From Chloroflexota bacterium (GTDB taxonomy: Bacteria; Chloroflexota; Dehalococcoidia; Bin125), in assembly GCA_028873865.1 (NCBI GenBank), contig JAPPNI010000034.1, positions 1 to 64,000 on the forward strand: a stretch of DNA of 64,000 bases, read 5' to 3'. Positions 59,640-64,000 of the stretch are shown one piece after another; within the stretch, counting starts at the first letter, position 1; every line of letters begins with the position of its first letter. The notes beneath the pieces were generated by a model. That model made no database searches. It was not told the origin of the DNA and was given only the letters and a program-made list of their open reading frames with translations. The position numbers and the translations under genes were made by a program.

Positions 59640-60758
59640 TTACTGGCCCTGTCCGTCGTCCGCGGCGGGCGGTTCCGCATCTGAAGGCGCCGGCTCGGGA
59701 CGGAAGCGCTCGGGGACGTCGTGGCGAGGATCACCACGCGAGAAATCGCTCCAACAGTCGATGTGGCCTTCAGTGGTGATCGCGCAGGCGGCGCGATCAC
59801 CGAAGAGCTGCGAATACCTGCGTTCGGCGGTGGTCTCCCTGTCGGGACCGCCTTCGTAGAGAGTCGTGAACGGAATATCCCAGGACGTGAAACGGATCTG
59901 GTCGGCCGGGCAATACTCGACGCTGGGGGCGAAGAAGTGGGAGCACCAATGGTGGGTCTGTTGGCAATGAAGTGAGCCGTCGTCGAGTACAGCGCAGCCC
60001 TGTGAGCCGATGACGTGGACGTTGCGAAAGATCTGGCTGTAGGGATCGGGCGGGCCCGGCGCCGGCGGCGAACCAGGGACGCGGCAGCGGACCTCAGCGT
60101 CTGCGGTGATCCCGCAGAGTCCGTTGCCGCTCGCGGCGATGCGGACGAAAGGGCCGACCTCGGAGACATACTGGTCGATGATCAGATCGCCCCAGCACGT
60201 GGTCCGGCCGTCGGCGTCGAGAGCGCAAAATCCCCGTCCGGTGTTGATCAGCTCGACGAAGCCGGTCCCTGAAGGTGCTGTCCCTCGCTGGGGAGGCAAT
60301 GATCCCCAACAGACGATCTCCCCCTCGTTGGTGCGAGCGCAGGCGTAGTGCTGCCAGGGATGAACGACAACCTGGACGAAGTCGGTGCGGTCCGGGGGCA
60401 CGCGTTGAGCGAGACCGAAGAAGTGCAGATCAGCTTCGGGATCGCGGGCGAGCAGTCTGTCGATCTTGCCCCGCAGGGAGAAATAGTTGGCGCCCCAGCA
60501 GACGACCGCTCCGTCGGTGGAGATGGCGCAGCCGTCGTTGTAACCAAGGCCGAGGTTGGTGAAAGCCCCGGTGGGCGGATCGGAGACGAGGGGAATGTCG
60601 AACCCCCAGCAGACGATCTCACCAGCGTCCGTCAGGGCGCAGACGGCGTTGGGACTGATGTCGATCTGAACGGGCGTCTCGGCGCGGGCCGGGACAACAA
60701 GGCAGCCGAGAAGGAGGAACACTACAAGAGCGATGAGCGGTGTGAGGCGCTTGGTCAT
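59640..60758 (-). CDS. secreted RCC1-like repeat protein
   Basis: A 372-residue secreted protein. The signal peptide is about residues 1-27 (LIALVVFLLLGCLVVPARA). Repeats of the form C-A-(L/I)-(T/S)-x-x-G-x-(I/V)-x-C-W-G occur about seven times, for example VCALTDAGEIVCWG, GCAISTDGAVVCWG, ACARTNEGEIVCWG and FCALDADGRTTCWGD; these RCC1-type blades carry paired Cys, probably disulfides. A seven-bladed propeller is likely. It is upstream on the same strand as the PPC-like protein, 160 bp away. ATG 60758 is chosen; 60770 and 60785 are alternatives, none with a clear Shine-Dalgarno. Confidence 0.78.
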   Translation of the reverse strand: MTKRLTPLIALVVFLLLGCLVVPARAETPVQIDISPNAVCALTDAGEIVCWGFDIPLVSDPPTGAFTNLGLGYNDGCAISTDGAVVCWGANYFSLRGKIDRLLARDPEADLHFFGLAQRVPPDRTDFVQVVVHPWQHYACARTNEGEIVCWGSLPPQRGTAPSGTGFVELINTGRGFCALDADGRTTCWGDLIIDQYVSEVGPFVRIAASGNGLCGITADAEVRCRVPGSPPAPGPPDPYSQIFRNVHVIGSQGCAVLDDGSLHCQQTHHWCSHFFAPSVEYCPADQIRFTSWDIPFTTLYEGGPDRETTAERRYSQLFGDRAACAITTEGHIDCWSDFSRGDPRHDVPERFRPEPAPSDAEPPAADDGQGQ

Positions 60759-60869
60759 GGCGGCAGGCATGGTCGTGGGAGGCAAGATAATGAGGCTGAG
60801 TCGGCGGCGTGCTCTAGGATCGCTGCACCAGACCGCTTGACTGCCTGTTTGATTGATTGGAAGCGCAAG

Positions 60870-62309
60870 ATGGCACTACGCACGCCTGCCGAATACGTTG
60901 AATCTCTGCGCGACGGCCGCGAGATCTGGTACCGCGGAGAGCGCGTCGACGACGTGACGACGCACCCAACGATCAGCAAAGCGGTCAAGCACGCCTGCAT
61001 CGACTACGAGATGGCCGAGTCGGACGAGTACCGCGATCTCGCCACTTACGAAGAGGATGGCGAGAGCTACTCGGCCTACTACCGGATACCGCGCACCACG
61101 GACGATCTGCTCAATCGCTCCAGGCTGATTGAGGCGGCGACGGCGGAAGGCGACACGCTGGTCGTGCTGATCAAGGAAATCGGCACCGACGCCCTGTTCG
61201 CACTGCTCGCGGTTACGGCCGAGTTTGAAGACCAGACCTACTTCGAGCGGGTGCAGGCATACTACGAGTACTGCCGCTCGAATGATCTCTCGCTGGCGGT
61301 CGCACAGACTGACGTCAAGGGCGATCGGATCAAGCGACCCGCTCAGCAGGCCGACCCGGACATGTACCTGCGGGTCGTCGAGCGGCGACCGGACGGCGTC
61401 GTGGTGCGCGGCGCGAAGGCGCACACATCGGTGGTGACCAACACCAATGAGGTGATCGTTCTGCCGACCCGCGCCATGGGCCCGGACGAGCAGGACTGGT
61501 CGATCGCGTTCGCGCTGCCGGTCGACACGCCGAATCTGCGATTCATCGCTTCACCCTTTGGTGACAATTCGACGCATGAGGGCGAACGGCCGATTTCGGC
61601 GGTGCGCAAGATGATGGAAACGATCACGATCTTCGACGACGTGTTCGTCCCGAACGACCGCATCTTCATGGACGGAGACACGGAGGCGGCGGGCACGCTG
61701 GCGCTGACCTTCGTCGAGTATCACCGCTTTACCGCGGTCTCGTACAAGCTGCCGCTCGTCGACGCACTCGGTGGCTGCGCTGCGTTGGCCGCCGATTACA
61801 ACGGGATCCTCGGCGTGACGCACGTGCGCGAGAAATTCATTGACCTGATCGACTACGCCGAGACGACCCGCGCGTTGCTGGAGAAGTCGGCCGAGCGCTG
61901 CATTGCCAAGCCGAATGGGCAGGTGGCGCCCGACCCGATGACGGTCAACCTGGCCAAGTCGCACTTCGCCCACGGCTACCACGAGGCGGTCCAGCATGTG
62001 CAGGAGATCGCCGGCGGCATTCTCGTGACGGGGCCGGGCGACGAGGACTGGGAGTCAGAAGAGCTGCGACCGTTCTTGCAGAAGTACCTCGCCGGTCGTG
62101 ACGGCGTCAGCGGCGAACAGCGGATGAAACTGCTCAATTTCGTCCGCGACCTGACCTCATCGGACTATGGCGCATACCAGGAAGTGCTGGCGATTCACGC
62201 CGAGGGCTCGCTCCAGGCCGAACGGCTGCAGGTGTTCCGGGCGTTCAACGAGAACGGCGGGGCGCGTCGCGTGATGCGGCTCGCGGGTAGAATGGCTGGC
62301 GTCAGGTAA
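60870..62309 (+). CDS. HpaB/AbfD-family flavoprotein lacking iron-sulfur cysteines
   Basis: A 479-residue FAD enzyme of the 4-hydroxyphenylacetate 3-monooxygenase/4-hydroxybutyryl-CoA dehydratase superfamily. TDVKGDR, ADPDMYLRVVERRPDGVVVRGAKAH and ALAADYNG are, from memory, closest to the dehydratase AbfD. AbfD needs three Cys (99, 103, 299) and one His for its cluster. The aligned residues here are Val99, Glu103 and Tyr292, with His285 kept. So a [4Fe-4S] cluster is not expected and an oxygenase or another flavin reaction is more likely. ATG 60870 starts the conserved region. It is divergent from the RCC1-like gene. Confidence 0.8.
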   Translation: MALRTPAEYVESLRDGREIWYRGERVDDVTTHPTISKAVKHACIDYEMAESDEYRDLATYEEDGESYSAYYRIPRTTDDLLNRSRLIEAATAEGDTLVVLIKEIGTDALFALLAVTAEFEDQTYFERVQAYYEYCRSNDLSLAVAQTDVKGDRIKRPAQQADPDMYLRVVERRPDGVVVRGAKAHTSVVTNTNEVIVLPTRAMGPDEQDWSIAFALPVDTPNLRFIASPFGDNSTHEGERPISAVRKMMETITIFDDVFVPNDRIFMDGDTEAAGTLALTFVEYHRFTAVSYKLPLVDALGGCAALAADYNGILGVTHVREKFIDLIDYAETTRALLEKSAERCIAKPNGQVAPDPMTVNLAKSHFAHGYHEAVQHVQEIAGGILVTGPGDEDWESEELRPFLQKYLAGRDGVSGEQRMKLLNFVRDLTSSDYGAYQEVLAIHAEGSLQAERLQVFRAFNENGGARRVMRLAGRMAGVR

Positions 62310-62336
62310 CGGCCGGCCCGTTCGGAAGCCGAGATC

Positions 62337-63002
62337 ATGCCGGAATTGCCCCTGTTTCCGCTTCAGATCGTCGTATTCCCGGGCGAATCGGTGCCGCTGC
62401 ATATCTTCGAACCGCGCTACCGCCAGCTGGTCAAGGACACGCTGCAGACCGGTGAACCGTTCGGGATCGTCTTGACCCGTCGCACCCGTCAGCAGCCGAC
62501 GCAGGAAGATCGGGAACCCACCCACGACATCGGCTGCACAGTACGTATGGAGTCGAACGAGGCGTTCCCCGACGGCCGGTTCAACATCGGCTGCATCGGC
62601 GAGCGGCGCTTCCGGATCGTCGAGAAGCTTGGCGAGCGTCCATACTGGGTCGCCGATGTCGAATACCTGGAAGACCCTTCGGACTCAGAGTCGGCGGAAG
62701 CCTATACCGCCCATGAAGCCACGTCCGTGTTGTACCGGGAGCATCTGGGGCTGGCGCTGGCGCTGCAGAACTCGTGGCAGCGATCGTATCGGCTACCGGG
62801 GCGTCCCAATCCACTGGTCAACCACGTCGCCTCCAGCATCGAGGCGCCGGCATCGGTGAAGCAGGAAGTGCTGAAGTCGGAGTCGACGGTTGAGCAACTC
62901 AATCTGCTCAGCCGGATTCTGAGAGCGTCAAACCGCCAGCTCAGCGACCGCGTCCATCTGCATCACAAGCAGCGTTACGAGGGCCTCGGGGTCGGGAACT
63001 GA
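62337..63002 (+). CDS. Lon substrate-binding (LON-N) domain protein
   Basis: A 221-residue stand-alone Lon N-terminal domain. MPELPLFPLQIVVFPGESVPLHIFEPRYRQLV is the typical start, followed by FGIVLTRR, IGCTVRM and FNIGCIGERRFRIV. The rest is the helical bundle. There is no ATPase or protease part. Such proteins may bind substrates for Lon or act independently. It follows the flavoprotein by 27 bases and may be co-transcribed. Confidence 0.88.
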   Translation: MPELPLFPLQIVVFPGESVPLHIFEPRYRQLVKDTLQTGEPFGIVLTRRTRQQPTQEDREPTHDIGCTVRMESNEAFPDGRFNIGCIGERRFRIVEKLGERPYWVADVEYLEDPSDSESAEAYTAHEATSVLYREHLGLALALQNSWQRSYRLPGRPNPLVNHVASSIEAPASVKQEVLKSESTVEQLNLLSRILRASNRQLSDRVHLHHKQRYEGLGVGN

Positions 63003-63052
63003 GGGCCGGGACGACAGGGCCAAGATCAGGAGCGGCGGACCGATTCGCGCGG

Positions 63053-64000
63053 CTACAACGCGTCGACCCCATTGTGGCGGATGTGCCTGGCGACGGTGAG
63101 CCGCAGCAGCTCGGTTGGGCCCTCAGCGATCCGGAGCGAACGGCTGGTTCGGTAGAGGCGCTCCAGCGGGTGGCCCCGGAGCAGCGCCTGCGCGCCATGG
63201 AGTTGGATGGCCCGGTCGACGGTTCGGTGCAGGCACTCTGACGCCAGCCACTTGGCTGCAGCTACCTGAGTCCCCGCGGTCGACTCGTCCGCTTCTCGGG
63301 CCTCGGCTGCCTGATAGAGCGAAGTTCTGGCAGCGTAGGTATCGGCCGCCATGTCGGCGAAGATCGCCTGCACCTGTTGTTGCTCAGCAAGCGGCTGGCC
63401 GCTGCGGTGAGGACCTTCGATTCGCTCCAGCGTCGTTCGAGTGACCCAACGGGCCCAGCCGACGCAATCTGCCGCGACTCCGAGGCGCATCCGGTCGATG
63501 TTCTGCATCGCCCGAGGCAATCCATCGCCAACCTGGCCGAGCAGACGTGAAGCGGGTACGGCGACGGAGTCGAAGAAGAACGGGGAGTGGGTACTGCCGT
63601 CCATCGAAGCACCCATCTCCCCCTGGGTGACGCCGTCGGCCTCGCGGTCGATGACCAGTAAAGCTGTGCCTTCGTCGGGAACGTTGGCGACGACGACCAG
63701 CCAGTCGGAGGAAGCTCCGCCGGTCACGAACCCCTTCGCTCCGCTGACCAGAAAGCCGTCCGCGTCACCGTTCAGAGTCGACCGCACCGCCTGGGTCGGT
63801 CCACGAGTTTCATCAGGACGCAGCGCTTCGGTGAAGGCGAAGGCCGCCGTTCGCTCGCCCCTGAGAATGGGTTCGTACAGGTCCGCGCGCTGTTCCTCGT
63901 TGTCGGCGAGGCGCATGATGCCGGGACCCGCGCCCAGCACGTGCGATGCGAACGGATTGCCACTAAGCGCCAGTGCTTCGCGGGCGGCCGTGATCACTCG
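63053..64000 (-). CDS. acyl-CoA dehydrogenase, N-terminus outside the window
   Basis: At least 315 residues of an acyl-CoA dehydrogenase. The frame is open to the window end, and about 70 N-terminal residues are missing. The middle domain has AFAFTEALRPDE and VSGAKGFVTGGASSDWLVVVAN, and the C-terminal domain ends with AIQLHGAQALLRGHPLERLYRTSRSLRIAEGPTELLRLTVARHI, the typical QLHG and EG motifs. It oxidises an acyl-CoA with FAD. The substrate chain is unknown. It is convergent with the LON-N gene. Confidence 0.9.
   Translation of the reverse strand, partial: RVITAAREALALSGNPFASHVLGAGPGIMRLADNEEQRADLYEPILRGERTAAFAFTEALRPDETRGPTQAVRSTLNGDADGFLVSGAKGFVTGGASSDWLVVVANVPDEGTALLVIDREADGVTQGEMGASMDGSTHSPFFFDSVAVPASRLLGQVGDGLPRAMQNIDRMRLGVAADCVGWARWVTRTTLERIEGPHRSGQPLAEQQQVQAIFADMAADTYAARTSLYQAAEAREADESTAGTQVAAAKWLASECLHRTVDRAIQLHGAQALLRGHPLERLYRTSRSLRIAEGPTELLRLTVARHIRHNGVDAL

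Noticed and set aside
60348..60869. A longer start for the HpaB-family protein at 60348
   Set aside because: The extra 174 codons are antisense to the RCC1-like gene and precede the normal family N-terminus at 60870.
1..64000. tRNA, rRNA or CRISPR array
   Set aside because: No cloverleaf-type arm sequences such as GGTTCGA with its pairs, no rRNA-like stretch, and no regular repeat-spacer pattern were seen by eye; a covariance search was not possible.

Overview
The window is GC-rich, gene-dense bacterial chromosome. I count 58 protein-coding genes plus one gene remnant, with no gap over about 250 bases. I saw no rRNA, tRNA, CRISPR array, insertion sequence or intact phage. The gene mix suggests Chloroflexota, most likely a Dehalococcoidia/SAR202-like lineage: a PaREP1-type HEPN protein, a luciferase-like monooxygenase, an HpaB-family flavoprotein, a flavin halogenase, an acyl-CoA dehydrogenase, NIPSNAP, ThuA, and a DUF1800/DUF1501/NHL cluster. 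This placement is inference; no marker gene was compared.

Layout. 0.2-6.3 kb: glutamine-rich vWA lipoprotein, ThuA protein, alpha/beta hydrolase, a large protein of unknown family, PaREP1/HEPN protein. 6.4-10.2 kb: DUF1800-DUF1501-NHL operon. 10.2-12.2 kb: compact overlapping operon of a degenerate minimal nucleotidyltransferase, a HEPN protein, a small winged-helix protein and a MutY-like glycosylase lacking the catalytic Glu. 12.2-16.6 kb: HARE-HTH-like protein, NIPSNAP, thioesterase-like protein, and a partner-switching pair (RsbU-type phosphatase with its own HATPase domain, then a STAS protein). 16.6-23.3 kb, all minus strand: class III aminotransferase, GNAT, MOSC, flavin halogenase, luciferase-like monooxygenase, and an alpha/beta hydrolase with Gly at the nucleophile position.

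23.4-30.1 kb: two very large FtsX-type permeases overlapping by one base, with no ATPase beside them. 30.1-33.8 kb: DUF4389 protein, DinB-like protein, a DUF309-dUTPase fusion, the fluoride channel gene crcB, and a small phage relic (truncated terminase large subunit plus the gene before it). 33.8-42.3 kb: LysM lipoprotein, ClC channel with CBS and TrkA-C domains, DUF2203, methyltransferase, a divergent metal ABC ATPase and solute-binding protein separated by a perfect 27-bp tandem repeat, an 8-TM protein and a second DinB-like protein. 42.3-46.9 kb: metF, HesB/IscA-type carrier divergent from a cysteine desulfurase, an AlkZ-like winged-helix protein, and a Tam-like methyltransferase.

47.3-53.4 kb: nuoB and nuoI, then an opposite-strand secreted metallopeptidase-like gene, then a NuoG-like protein with a duplicated Cys-rich motif. 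53.5-64 kb: a tandem-duplicated NYN-like protein, a ferritin-like/VIT1 iron transporter, hisG overlapped tail-to-tail by a secreted PPC-like protein, an RCC1-like secreted protein, an HpaB/AbfD-family flavoprotein lacking all three iron-sulfur cysteines, a Lon-N-domain protein, and an acyl-CoA dehydrogenase cut by the window end.

The strongest themes are enzymes of flavin-based oxidative metabolism and a recurring set of proteins that keep a family fold but have lost key catalytic or ligand residues (MNT, MutY-like, alpha/beta hydrolase, AbfD-like, NYN). The least explained items are the 10.2-12.2 kb operon, the DUF309-dUTPase fusion, the NuoG-like cysteine duplication and the unclassified 584-residue protein.
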